Assembly (NCBI RefSeq): GCF_011386835.1
Contig: NC_088796.1
Coordinates: 70,569,468-70,633,467 of the forward strand
Direction of reading: 5' to 3'
Origin: Chrysemys picta bellii
Lineage: Eukaryota; Chordata; Testudines; Emydidae
Length of the DNA stretch: 64,000 bases
Shown: positions 10,088-22,545 of the stretch, piece after piece
How the letters are laid out: each line of letters begins with the position of its first letter
How positions within the stretch are numbered: position 1 is the stretch's first letter
Translations under genes and position numbers: made by a program
The notes under the pieces: generated by a model
Databases searched by the model: none
What the model was told of the DNA's origin: nothing
Seen by the model: the letters and a program-made list of their open reading frames with translations, nothing else

Positions 10088-12323
10088 CCCTGGACTGACT
10101 TTGAGTCTACTTCAGCATTTTAGTGTTGAAGCAACCAAAATATTTAAGATGTGGAGTTTATGCATGAAATTAATTCACCCATAATAGAAAGTGCACTATG
10201 AAGGCTCTCTTACAGTAAACGAGGCTTAGAAAGTTAAGCTCTGGTCATGCTTCCCCCTCCCCCCTTTTTTAAATATATATTTGTAGCAATGTTCTTATTC
10301 ATCAATGGAGGGAGCAAGAGAATGGGCTCAAAGCTAGTATTTGCACTGTTTTTTATACTGTATGTAAGCACTGATAAGAAATGCAGTGTGTTCTTTTCCA
10401 AGTGTGCATTTCACTACTGTTCCAAGTAAGTTATAAGCCTTACTGTGAGGGTGTGATACTGCATATGTAGCAATTCCTTCCTTCATGGTCACATTCAGGA
10501 TCATGCAAGAACAAATGTCTCAATTTTAAATGTTGTTCTACTGACCTAATGCTTGGGTTTAACTTTACAGTGACTTTAGAAACCATGAAAATCAATGTTT
10601 GCTTTTTTCTTTAATCTAATGTGACTCCAATTTTAGGACAATCTGTAGGAAACATGAACCAAAATGATGGCACGTTCTGTATTACAGAAAGGCCTATGCT
10701 CCTGATAGTTTGCCAGCTAACACATACAGGATATTTGGGGAAGGAGCAGGATGGGATTTAAGGAGTTTTACTCAATGGCTTGTGAAGGTATCTGTTCAAA
10801 TGATTTCTGGCTGGACAGGAAGAAAAAACATACCATTTGGTAATTCTGCAGGAAAAAGAACTTGTGTGTAGAAATAACTTGTTCATATTTAATTTAACAA
10901 AACTATACCATGAAATTGTTTAAAACATTCATACTGTATGAATTATTTGTTTAAAAGGTAAATTGTACAAAGAGGTGAAAACTAACTTTTAACTTGCTAG
11001 TCTTTTATTACATATCTTTTAATAAGATATAGAAATCATGGTCTAAATGTTGAAAGTGCCACAAATTTTGTGATGAGAAATGCAACAGATTTTTCAATGA
11101 GATGTTGATGTACATAAAATGCTATAATTAAAACTTAATTTGCTTTGCTGATTGTGACAAGAACATGATTGAATCTTGTAAGCTCTCTTGAGGACATTCG
11201 GATAGAATTATTACACTAGGAGGGGATCACCTTTTATTCTCACCAGTTTGGAACAGTCCTGTTACATAAAAAAACATTAGATGAAATGGTATGCTAATAA
11301 ATCCTAAGAGCTACCTGATTTCTAGAGAGCAAATATATTTCTCAGTCTTCTAACAGACAACCACATACAATATCCAAAGAAAAATTATTCCATGCTGTAC
11401 AAAAAATGTCTAAGTTCTAGGATTGTCTTGCAGAAACATAAGCAATGACAAGGATTAGTTCTGGGATGAGGAAGTATTCTGTTGTATAGGCCAGGTATGA
11501 GTGATACTTTAAGAATGAGGTCCATCTTTACTGGTGGTAGGTGTTAAATGCTCATACTGGCTTAAATAAAATGTATTTGTAGTATTATGCTAATTAAACA
11601 TGAAAAGTTAGTTTTATTCAGTTTCTATGAGCTAGTCCTGAAGAGCACCATTCAACTCTTAAAATTTAGGTAAGATCTGTAACCATACTAACAAACAGAT
11701 TACATGTATTTTTGAAGCATTGTGTACATTCACTGATCTAGAAATTGAAGCACATTGTTTGTTAGACCATTAACATTTAGAGTCATTGGCTGTTCCTTTG
11801 TAATTCTAACAGTAAAAAATGCTTTAAAGTATGACTGGATAAAATTGTTATGTTCATACTCATACTTCATTATTACAGTAACTGTTGGCGGTTTGAAATT
11901 TCATGTCTGTGCAGCTTACAATCTTACACTGTAGAATGTTTTGACTTATATTGCCTTAAATGCCCAGTAGTAGCACTGATTCTCCATGTGCCATTTACAA
12001 GCGCGCTAAAGTTAAAACTGACTGGAGCTGGATTCTGAAATTTTTAAAGACAATGTGAGCAGGACATAAGGGGATGCTTTTGACAATGTTTGGAACATTG
12101 GATGAGAGGATTTACTGTCAGTGCTTTTGAAGTATTTGTGAAATGGAGTGATTTGTCATTAAAAGAATCAAATGTGTTCAACTGTCTATATGTACCCTTC
12201 CAATGTATAATTGGAGGGCCTGTTTCATATTCTTCTTGTACATCTTCTCTATAACTTTAATGAGGTATCTGCAGACCTACTTTTAAGTTTAATACAGTCC
12301 TGGGAAGCTGTTCCTACTTTATT

Positions 12324-12349
12324 TAAAAAAAAAAAAAAAAAAAAAAAAA
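12324..12349. repeat. Poly(A) tract
   Basis: An uninterrupted run of about 26 A between the two convergent 3' UTRs. It may be a simple microsatellite; no retrocopy is visible immediately upstream. Confidence 0.8.
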
Positions 12350-12614
12350 ATCCAAAGTATAGGGGAATGGAAAGGTGGTAAAACTTCTGTTTTCCTAGTA
12401 GGAAAACAGAACAACTCCACTTAAGGCATCTATACTAATGTTGGAATTGACATAATTTAAGGACATTAAGATTTTTTTTAATAGCATTGTCAAGTGAAAA
12501 TAGGTAGGTTCATTTAGTCTGTACCATCTATCAAATCTTCAATACATGATTGTCAAGTTAAGTTTTAGAGTGTATGTAACTAGTTACAGGACTGAAACTA
12601 ATAAGTGAAACCCA

Positions 12615-15600
12615 TACGTTAGCATTAGAAATATTTATTCAGAATATAAGAACATTTGTAAAATAAAAAGTATTATAAATGTCTCTGTATAAATAAATGC
12701 AGTTTTTACAATTCTATATCAAATAAACACAAAACTATTTTACAATAGCTAAGGAACTAAAAAGCAGAACACGGTTAAGGCAAATCAATTAGGTGAAAAG
12801 TCTCTAAAATTACAACATATAGTACAATGTTAAGTGACATTTTTAAATGAAAAACTTCCAGTATAAACAGTGGAATACTGACGTTAATGCAAATTTAGTC
12901 ACATGTGCTTTCTAATAACTAACAATACATTCAAGCTGGTGTAAAGGTTTTTTATACCTTTTTAATTAGAAAAGTACTTTTTCAGAACAATATGAAATAT
13001 AAAATTTCATGCACTGTATGACGCTCAATTTTTAAAAAGTCATAAGAACAAGATACAAATTAATACACTCTTGCACTTGTCTGTTAAGAGACTGAAGGAG
13101 AATTGAATAGGTTCTTATAAATAGAACCTAACTTATCTATTGAACTCAAATGAGGTTTTTTTTTAAATTGTGGGAGTCTACAGGTGATGTAAGTTACTTC
13201 TGAAGATAGAATGCACACTTGTCAGTTCAGATAAAGACTACATAATACTTCAAGCTGGTGTTTCAAACAGTTGCATAATTAAATATTAGGTTTTGGAATT
13301 TACTGTTTTAAGATGGTCATCATTTTTGTAACTAGGGCTACTGCTACTTTTAACCTATTACAAGAAGCACTAAAACATTGAACACAAACTCTTGATAGTG
13401 GTGAAATAGCTTTACACCAATTTCCTATTGGTCCTATCCCCACTCCCTTTTCTAATATACTAACAAATGAAACAGTACGTTGTAGGTACCCACATCTCCC
13501 TTTTAACTGTTGGAGATTCCATGGCAGAGGCTGTGACAAAGCAAATACGGTCTTGCTCATCATCATGGAAGAAATGTTGGGTAGGTTATCTTTAATCTTT
13601 ACAGCATTCTTAAAATGTATTTGAAATAAAACAAATTGCTAAAAACAAACTAAAAAGGCAGGCTAAAATTGGCACCATTACAAAATAATATGTAATCCTT
13701 GTGATTTAAATGAGTTGGAAAACTTGTACATCATTCCTCATCCCTTTGAAATCTGAGTAAAGTTCTGGCTCAATATTCCTGCCTAATAAAATTGTCTATA
13801 CACAGGACAATTTTGGAGAGCAACAAGGCAAGCCTAGACTTTGTGGTCATATAAAAGCTTCTACCTAATTCAAAACAGTAAATCCTCTACTAAACAGAAC
13901 CCCTTTGCCTGAATAAGGGGACCACAGCTTTGGACCTATTATCTAGCCACTTCCATCTAGACTTAACCCTCACCATCAGACTTAAGGACTTGAACACTGC
14001 TGCCTAATGTAGGGCTGATCTCCAGGAGGTAAAGTTGATGGCTTGAGAGTTCTTGAACCTGTGGGACCTGGCTTAGAAATGATAATGTGAGAGATGCACT
14101 AAGTAGGGTTGCGCACACATTCCTTTAGCAAAGTTGGGTCCCTGTGGTTGCAAGTCAGGTAGCAGAGCTCTACCAGGTGGCCCTTCATTTGTAAGTAATG
14201 CTGTCTCTTTCGTTTATGCTGGTGTAGTCAAGAAGCTGGGTTTGGTATGGTTGCAGCTTATGTTGTTTCAGATTTGCTACTCAACCTTCACTGATTTTAA
14301 GGAAAGAGAACAGCAGTTGCTGAAGGGAATGAAAGCGTTGGAAACCAGCATTAAGAACCATTGAAGTTTAAATCTCACCTAAAGCTGTTTTTAACCTGCT
14401 CCTTAAAAACCTGAAAGCAAATCCCCTTATTGTCCCTGCTTAACATCTGGAAGCAGCAAAGCATGATACCAGCTAGGAAGGCCAAAGGCTTAGTCTAGGC
14501 AAGGATTACTCAGGGTAGAGCGCCATGGCCACAGCTCTTTGGAAATACTTTAAAAGCTAAAGAAGCCTTTAGAGAGAAATTCACATCACTTTAAACAGGT
14601 CTAGGAAACTCAAGACAAGTCCCAAAACAGACCAAAAAAAAAAAACCCAACAAATTCCTGTAACAGGTGGGAATGACAGCAGACTTTTGAAAATCTATTT
14701 GCCGAGGAAAGCACCTCAATCTTGATCCAATACTAAACATACTAGCACTGTAGTAATAATAATAAAGTTAACTGATGCCAGGTTGATTAAACTGATGAGG
14801 GTGGTTTGTTTTATTTTAAGTGCTCAGACAGTGAGAAAACAAAAGTCCTGTGAACAAGGCCCAAAGGAGCTGGGATGAGTGCCATGTCTGAGACTACACC
14901 TTCTGCTTCCTAGAGGTGGCAACCTGATCTCTGTGCTTCACTCAGCCTCATTCAGTCTTACCATGTGCTAGCTAGCATGACATGAGAAACGGACTGGCTT
15001 GAACAGAGAAGTCCACACATAACACTAACTTACTAACAAATAGCCTATAAATGTATTTTTACAATAGCCATCAGAAGGCTGTGTTCATATAATTTCTACT
15101 CACACTGTACTAAGAGCCAGCCATTTGCTCACTCATTTTGTGTGTATGTATCTATGTATACTCACATTTGTGTGCATTTATTTTAATATTGAATAGGTAC
15201 ATTCCTTATAATAAGTACCTTTTTAGACAATCCCTCAAGTGCAGAGAGGGTTTCTGCTTCTTGGTCACACACAGGTGTAATGGAACATTATGCTGATCTA
15301 ATACTACTCTGCACCTAACAGAGGCTTCTTTGAGGAAAACCTTGTCTATAATGTAATGTATTTTAGAAAAATAAATCCAACTTTTTCTACATTGACTGTC
15401 AGCACTACCCTGTAACATGAAGGACAAAAACTTCCTACCCAATCTTGGCCCCCACACTGTAAATAGAAAGCATGTGGCCACATACAGCCTGTAAGGGCAT
15501 AAGAAATAAAACAGCATTGTAGACTTGCAGCAAGAGCTTTCTAGTTGCTGTGATCAGGAATCCTGTCTGGGTAAAACGTCTCTGAATTAGCAGGAGTGAT

Positions 15601-16201
15601 CCTCCTCCATCTGCTGGGCTGTGGGGGGAGAACTGCAAGTTTGGTGCAGGGTACAAACCAGGCTGTCATCTTGCACACCTCCCCGTCACCAACCATATAC
15701 ATACAATAGATGTAACAGCAAATCGTACTGCAAGATTTCAGGACAAAGAGAACATGGGGGCTGGGAGATCTATCAAACTGGCTTAATCTGTGCCCAAACA
15801 TACAAAAGCATCTGAATAAGTGCGATTTTGGCATTGTCTGAGGAGTAAATTAAAAGCAAGGGAATGCATCAAGATCAAAATGAAAGTGAAGGACTGCCAC
15901 CCATTAGGATTTGAGGATGGGTGATAATCCTGCATGTGTGTGTATATACATAATCACATGTACTGTGAATGACTGGAAACTTTACCTTCAGACACTGTCC
16001 ATTTCAAGCAGTGATCAATAAACAATCCTTTGCTAAAATAGTCTCCCCATTCCTCCTGGTTTGATTTGACAAAGCCACAAGGCTGATCTATGCCTGTTAT
16101 GTTTCAGATCCTTAATAGTGTTCACTACCTAAAATCAGTTAAAGGAAAAAAAAAAAAGAAACTGGTTTTTAATGGCACTAATTGTCATCATATATATAAT
16201 T
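12615..16201 (-). other. MCC: MCC 3' UTR (proposed extent)
   Basis: About 3.6 kb of non-coding sequence follows the MCC stop on the minus strand. It is AT-rich and has no recognised mobile element, unlike the introns. It ends near a minus-strand AATAAA at 12639-12634; another hexamer at 15182-15177 could give a short form. The true cleavage site is not determined. Confidence 0.45.
12634..12639 (-). terminator. MCC: Candidate MCC polyadenylation signal AATAAA
   Basis: TTTATT on the + strand gives AATAAA on the gene strand, 3.56 kb after the stop codon. It is the last clean hexamer before the poly(A) tract near 12.3 kb. Inference only. Confidence 0.35.
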
Positions 16202-16382
16202 TTAAAGCGAAGTTTCATTGGTGTGAGGTCTTGAGTTCTCTTCCTCCAGCAGTGCTATTCTTTGTTTGAGCATCCTCACTTGAGTCTCATGCCTCTCGAC
16301 CATGGCCATCATTTGTGACTCTAGTTTCTTCAGTTTGTTTTGATGCTTCTTCTTTGCTTTTTCATAAGCTGCCACAAGGTTA
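16202..16382 (-). CDS. MCC: MCC terminal coding exon with PDZ-binding tail
   Basis: MCC is a coiled-coil scaffold that binds beta-catenin and PDZ proteins such as Scribble, and restrains Wnt signalling. After acceptor TCTAACAG one base completes a Ser codon. Then 59 residues follow, starting NLVAAYEKAKKKHQNKLKKL, with an unbroken heptad pattern through MVERHETQVRMLKQRIALLE, then SRPHTNETSL and TAA at 16204-16202. The final ETSL is a class I PDZ ligand. The coiled coil and tail agree with vertebrate MCC. Human MCC has 829 residues; about 375 are encoded by the seven exons here. Confidence 0.96.
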
Positions 16383-18178
16383 CTGTTAGAAACAGACAGC
16401 AATACAAGATCATTCAACAAAACTAGCTCTAGCTAAGCACCTAGAAACAGACACCGAAAATCAGTGGCCACTTTTGAAAATTTGGCAAAGGGATTCCACC
16501 CCTTAAAATTTAATATAAAACTTTGAACATGTTTTTTCAAGGTTTACAAAATGATTCTCTCACAAGCAAAGACCTTGTTTATAAAAAGTCTCAGCCATAG
16601 GAAAACTAATGTTCCTCCCAGAAAATAAAAAATCATCAAATGAAAGCCCGAGAGGCCCAAATCCGGGAGAACAGGGTCTAATTAGTGAATGAAAATATCT
16701 ACATCAGAGGAACTCTTGGTGGCATTAAAGCAACATATCTAACTCGGATAATTTATTGTGATGCATCACTATATGCTTGCCGCACTAGTGCGCTATGCAG
16801 TTCCAGGTTACCATATGAGGTCTGAGGATTGTGGGCCCAATTGTTTGAGGGGCCGAGCACCCGCACCTCCCTGGTGTAGAGGCTGCTCAGCATATCACCT
16901 AGGCCTGGGCCCTCGGTGCATATCACAAAGGGTTTTGTTAAGGAGACACTGTCAGGTAGGTTTATGTTCAAAATTTAGAGATTGTAAATAAAAAAGATTT
17001 ATAGAACATAAATGTTTTAATTAAATAATAATAATCACAAATAGTTCAATGGATGAGGTTTTTTACTGTTTTTGTCCCCTGCCAAGCATTTCCCAAAAGT
17101 GTGGGGAATCAACAAAGGTGTGTTAGTGCCTGAGAACTAGAAGTTGACACTGACGTGTCTAGTCTCTCCATAGTGAATGAAGTACAAAAAGGAATGAAAG
17201 TATTATATATTTTTAGTGCCGCATTATTTATAAGAAGGAAGGTGAGTTCTAGAGCAGGGAGGAAGGTCTGGTGGGTAGGGAATGGGATAGGGACTTGTGA
17301 AACCACTGTTCAAATCCTACCCCAGGCATGAACCTGGGCAAGTCATTTAATCTCTGTGCTTCAGTTCTGCACCTGTAAAATGGGGATAAATACTACTTCC
17401 CTGTAAGGTAATGCACCTATGAGCATGAGGTGATCAGGTATTACAATGATGAGGGCCATATAAGTGCCTAGCTAGATCTTGAGAGTGTCCCTTTGAAGTC
17501 CAACAATGTATTACATTTAGTTGCCAAATGCCCTCTCTTCAACCTCCCCTTTCGCTCAGTAGGAGACCCCAAATGGGTGCTGGTTGAAGATCAAGTCTTG
17601 CCCACCACCTCAATGGCCAAGACTTTCTCTAACAGGTAAAGTATGGCTCATGAGTGACAAATTAGACAGTGAATGGTTGACTCTTTGAAGGAAGGGGACC
17701 AACAATTGTAACCCCTCAGTCCATCAAAGCCTATTGATGCAGACCAACTGGGAGATGGGGGCACAGTCTGTATCACTGTCAGTGCTACACTTTAAAGTAC
17801 TGAGTGGGATTATGGAAGGAAACTTGATAATAGGAGAATTTGAAGGGATAAGAAGAGATGCATGAGCCAGGCCAGGGAGGTGGTGAACAAAAACTGCAAT
17901 AATTCACAAACATGATTAAACGGAGAACTGTTTTATAATGGATGATATTTTTAACTGCAATTGAATCTCTCCCCACCCACCCACGAACACAGGTTATGGA
18001 GCACACGGTGACAAGGATTAGTCTCTTCCCCCAACTCTAACCTTACATTCTTCAAGACTCTACGGACAAGCAGCTGAGGATGTAGAAACTGTTCATTAGG
18101 GAAAGGAGAGGATTACAATGCACTACCAGAATGCAGCAGAAGTCAATGTGTGCATCCATTCACTAGAAGATCCTTTAC
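16383..18178 (-). other. MCC: MCC last intron
   Basis: 1.8 kb. It holds a 72-codon minus-strand open stretch at 16753-16971 that I cannot assign, and a MIR-like SINE near 17310-17420. Nothing else recognised. Confidence 0.8.
17310..17420 (+). repeat. MIR-like SINE fragment
   Basis: CCTGGGCAAGTCATTTAATC, then CTCTGTGCTTCAGTT and CTGTAAAATGGGGATAA, which is the MIR core in order. In the last MCC intron. Confidence 0.7.
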
Positions 18179-18301
18179 CTGTTTGCCCTTTTCAGGTCAT
18201 TAACAAACTCTGCAGACTGCTGATGTCTGATTTCACTGCTCTTCGTGAGTCTCTCTAAGGCACTCACTAACTCTTGCACTCTCCCTTTCAGTTTCTTCTC
18301 T
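18179..18301 (-). CDS. MCC: MCC coding exon (second from last)
   Basis: 123 bases between acceptor GGTGCAG and donor ACAG/GTAAAG. It encodes EKKLKGRVQELVSALERLTK, then SSEIRHQQSAEFVNDLKRAN plus two bases of the split Ser codon. The leucine heptads are coiled coil. An in-frame alternative acceptor two bases on is not possible, so this start is used. It joins exon 35502-35599 through a split Arg codon. Confidence 0.95.
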
Positions 18302-20706
18302 CTGCACCAGGACACAAGGAGTGAGGAAATCAGTTATCCATATAATTTGGACTTGCAAGAGTATAGACCGCATTCAACAAAGTTCCTTCTGTTAGATTTA
18401 AAGGAGGAAAACATTTTTTTATACTACTTTGATAATGCAGGAGTTAGTTTTATGAGGTTAAACTTTTGTTAAATTGATTTTTTTAGAAGCAAAACAGTAA
18501 CAATTCACATATTAGGAATGTAAGATAAAAAGAAATATGGACAAACATTAGATCGTCACTGGGGATGGTCTTGTCCACACTACATCTCTCTCACATAAGC
18601 GCAGAATGTTAGGATGCATGGAAGAAGATATTAGTATATAGCATATTCTATATATTATATATTTAAGATGGAAACTCAGATAGTAAACAATATAAAGAAG
18701 TTAAAACCTAAAGCTAATATATATAAAACAATTAAATACAAACATGGTGGACCTAGGATAACTAGGTAATTTGCTAGTCAAACATTATTTGTTTTTATTT
18801 AAAAATTCTCTTTATTAGAAAAAACTGCAGGAAGACTCACTACATAAAAGAGGGAGAAATCAATAACTAAAGAGGAAGGCTTCACTAGCATCCAAAACAA
18901 CCACCAGAGTCACACCCTGCAGGAAAAGAAAGGAGGGTCTCATTGTTACGGAAATTAACAATTTCCGTACTGGATTCCAGCCTTTACCTCTGCTTAAGTT
19001 CCTATGTGATGCTGGGCAAGTCACTGAAACCAAACGATTCATAAGTGGTCAGTAGTTGTGTGTTTCTCATTTTCTGGGTGCTCAACTTGATTGCCAGGGT
19101 CTGATTTATAGAGGTGATGAGCACTCACAGCTGCAAATGAAGTCACTGGGAACTGTGCTTTGAACATATGAAGTGCTACAGAATGGAAAGTACTATGAAA
19201 AATCAAGTGCTAGGTGCCTCAAGTTGGGCACCCAAAATTACTGGAAACTTCTGACCTTAGCACTCTATCTCCATTGGCAATAATATCAACTTATCACACA
19301 GGGGTGTTGTGAGGATGAAGTCATGGTTTTGAAGCACTCAGATACTATAGTGATGAATGCCACTGAAAAACCCACAAGGAAATGAAGAATTCTGTCTTCA
19401 GAGCAGGGTTTGAATAGCATTCAATAAATAAGACCCAGCGCTACACATTGAACAATGAGGAAAAAACAAGATGGTGAATAGGTGCTCATTACATTCATTC
19501 TGTGCACTGAATGTAGCAGTCCTGTGGAAAAAAGAGTATGTGGTCATGTAATTAGAGACTGCATAGTTCTAGCATTTCTTAACTTTTGAGTCCTTTGCAA
19601 ACTTAATGTTCTTTTAACATACGTTTATTACATACACAAAGCTATCATGCTACCAATGAGACTATACAATTATCTACTGTAGTGATTTATAGGGGGAGCA
19701 TGGGTATTTTTCAGCATAAAGTAAAAAGAGCTGTTTGGAGCAGCTTCAGGATTGCATTTAGGTTCTTTGCTGCCAAGGGCATCTTTAATTTCTAGACGCA
19801 AGGTGTTGGAATCCTGAATTCATACAGTTCACAAATACTCAAGGCATACTAGATAACCTACCCAAGGCTAGAGATTAGGTATGCTGTCTGGTAAAGACAC
19901 TGTAGTGAACGTGTAAAATCAAATCCCTTGTTAAAACTTTTGATTGTGGGCCTGCCTACCTGCTAACATGAGATCCACTAAAATAGTCTCCATTTGCTGT
20001 AAATGTCCCTTTTTCAGTCCAAATTGATCAACAGTATTTTTTTAATTGCACTGACATTTTGAACTTTATTGTGAATTCCATTCACTTCACCTCACTTAGG
20101 TTCTACTAAACTTTATTTACACATCTATTTTATTTGATTTATGCTTCTTCCGTTTCCCCTCTGGGCTGACTGTACTGGTACATTGTTCCTAGGTCAGGGG
20201 CACTGTGTGTGCATGTGTGCGTGCGCGCGCAACTTTAACCGTGATTCCAAGGGCTACTTCGTCACCTGAACACACTAGGGTTTTTTTTGCAGATAACTTA
20301 GAAATTAGGTGATAGGAATTAGATATAGTGCTCCTATGTAAAAAAAAAAAACATTTAATAAATAATAGACTCACAGCTCTAATACTAACATATTCTCACA
20401 TCTTGTGTCAAGTCACTTAAGGAACACTGGTTAGGTTTAAAATGTTAATGTATATTCTTCGCTACTAACTGTTGAATACAACAATTGAAACAATTATAGA
20501 AAAATCTAGATTACTTTTATCACTTTTTTGCAGTTCTTCAAACTTGGAATAGATCATTTAACTTTGGAACCGTCCTCCTAGGGTAATGCCCTATGAGTTT
20601 ATACTGCATCTGCCTGGGGCTCTAGAGGTGTGTTATCTCACTACAAACAATAGACTAGAAACTAATCTTAAACAGGAGTGAAACTGACACTTTCAAGTCA
20701 CTTTCA

Positions 20707-21025
20707 CAGTATTGCCAATCCCAAATATTCAAAAATCATTAATCAGACTCACCAAATATCATGAGATTGGCTTTAAAATCATGAGATTAAGTACAAATAA
20801 CAGATTTGGGGTTCTTTTTATTTGCCTTCTGCTTTTTGAGCCTTTAGGTTTCACTGGGGTCACATTTTGAAGCTTTCTGCACAGCCACGAGGACTAGAAA
20901 CTTCATTTTTCTTTAAGAATGAAAGCTGAAATCATCACATATCCACTCGACTCGAGGAGCTGCGGCTTTAAGGAAAACAATCATCATGAGACTCATGACA
21001 AAAAGCATGAGAGTAGGCAACACTG
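20707..21025. repeat. TIR element, 319 bp, hAT-like ends
   Basis: Starts CAGTATTGCCAATCCC and ends GAGAGTAGGCAACACTG, roughly complementary ends. The interior has repeated CATGAGAT motifs. No convincing target duplication. Non-coding. Confidence 0.5.
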
Positions 21026-22205
21026 CTTTTACTTCTGTTTAAAGGCTAGTTGCTTTCCAGAAGGCTCTTAAACAACACTACAGTGATTGAGTTGCAGTTC
21101 TCACAGGAGGACATTTAAAACCAAACACCAAGAAAATTCCATATTTTAAAGTTAAGGAAAAAAACAGACTTCTGAGCTATATCAGGACCACTGCAGGCAG
21201 GTAAGGAAAATAAACAGGCATAGGAGCTCTGGACAGCTCTTCCTTTAGAAAGAAAGTTGGAGGGTCAAATCTTCTAGTCCTTAATCAAGTAAAACTTCTA
21301 TTGCCATCAGTTCCTCCACTCACAGATATAAACATGACAGTGAACATGTGATAACATGTGTGGTCAATAACTACACACTATATACTTAAATATCTGAGCC
21401 ATCTTATCCAGAGTTACACATTTTATATGCATTGACTCAGGGACTGGATTTTCTGGCATATTCTGAACAACGCTGAGCACACAGATGAATAATGCAAATC
21501 ATGACAATAATTGTTGACTTTATGGATTCTGTGGATGCAGTTTCTGTTCTTTGTTCTGGAATTGGCCTGAATACAGCTGAAACCCTAAGAATTTGAGGCA
21601 TAAACACATCTGATACTTCTTATATGACACTTTCTCATTCCTTCCTTTTCTCAAACTCAGAACAAAAAATGACTGAACAAAATGGTTTTCAGTTAAAATG
21701 TAAAATTGCACAGCAGCCACTGCTGTACTACCCAGCACGGGGCAGAACCTGCAACCCCTTGGGAGTTAAGTGACCTCCTCTCATCTGACTCTCATTCTCC
21801 ATCCTTCCTAACCCCTGTGCTGCTTTTCATGCTGTCAACCATGACATCTATCCTGGGACCATTTGCTGGAATCTCAGAGAACAGGCCATCTTGGTTTTGC
21901 TCCCATCTATCAGAGTCCTCTTTTTTTTGCAGCATGCAGCAGAGAGAGAGGCTGGTCTTCTGGGTAGGGAGCTAGCTCCAAGAGACCTGGATTCTACTCC
22001 ACCCATGGACTTCCTGTCTGGCCCAAGGCCAGTGCTTTAAGGACAGAATTTCCAAGGTTTTTAGGCACCTAAAGATGTAGCTAGATATCTAATGGGGTTT
22101 CCAGAGCATCAAACCTTCTAAGTGCATTTGAAAATCTCACTAAGTGCCTAAATACCTTTGAAAATCTGGCCTTTAGTCTGTGTGTGCCTCAGTGCCCCAT
22201 CTGTA

Positions 22206-22545
22206 AAATCATAGATTAGGGTTGGAAGAGATCTCAGGAGGTCATCTAGTCCAACCCCCTGCTCAAAGCAGGACCAACACCAACTAAATCATCCCAGCCA
22301 GGGCTTTGTCAAGCCGGACCTTAAAAACCTCTAGGGATGGAGATTCCACTACCTCCCTAGGTAACCCATTCCAGTACTTCACCACCCTCCTAGTGAAATA
22401 GTATTTCCTAATATCCAAGCTGGACCCCACTCCCCCCCACTGCAACTTGAGACCATTGCTTCTTGTTCTGTCATCTGCCACCACTGAGAACAGCCGAGCT
22501 CCATCCTCTTTGGAACCCCCCTTCAGGTAGTTGAGGGGATAACAG
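22206..22545 (-). mobile_element. CR1 3' end, 5'-truncated
   Basis: On the minus strand it encodes the last residues of the CR1 ORF2 ([46 protein letters not shown]). The 3' UTR follows with the usual GGGTTGGACTAGATGACCTC and the complement of AATCATAGATTAGGG. Confidence 0.88.

Larger units (their letters stand above)
5624..12300 (+). other. DCP2: DCP2 3' UTR, long; 3' end not fixed
   Basis: AT-rich non-coding sequence follows the DCP2 stop up to the MCC 3' end. Vertebrate DCP2 mRNAs have very long 3' UTRs. AATAAA hexamers occur near 7206, at 8798-8803, near 11291 and near 11564; the one at 8798 has a T/G-rich stretch about 40-50 bases downstream. The region holds two small hAT-like elements (7725-7811, about 9965-10087) and no open frame I would call a gene. 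The end coordinate is an estimate. Confidence 0.5.

Noticed and set aside
14134..14364. 76-codon + strand frame
   Set aside because: It lies inside the proposed MCC 3' UTR on the opposite strand, has no recognisable domain and no splice partners.
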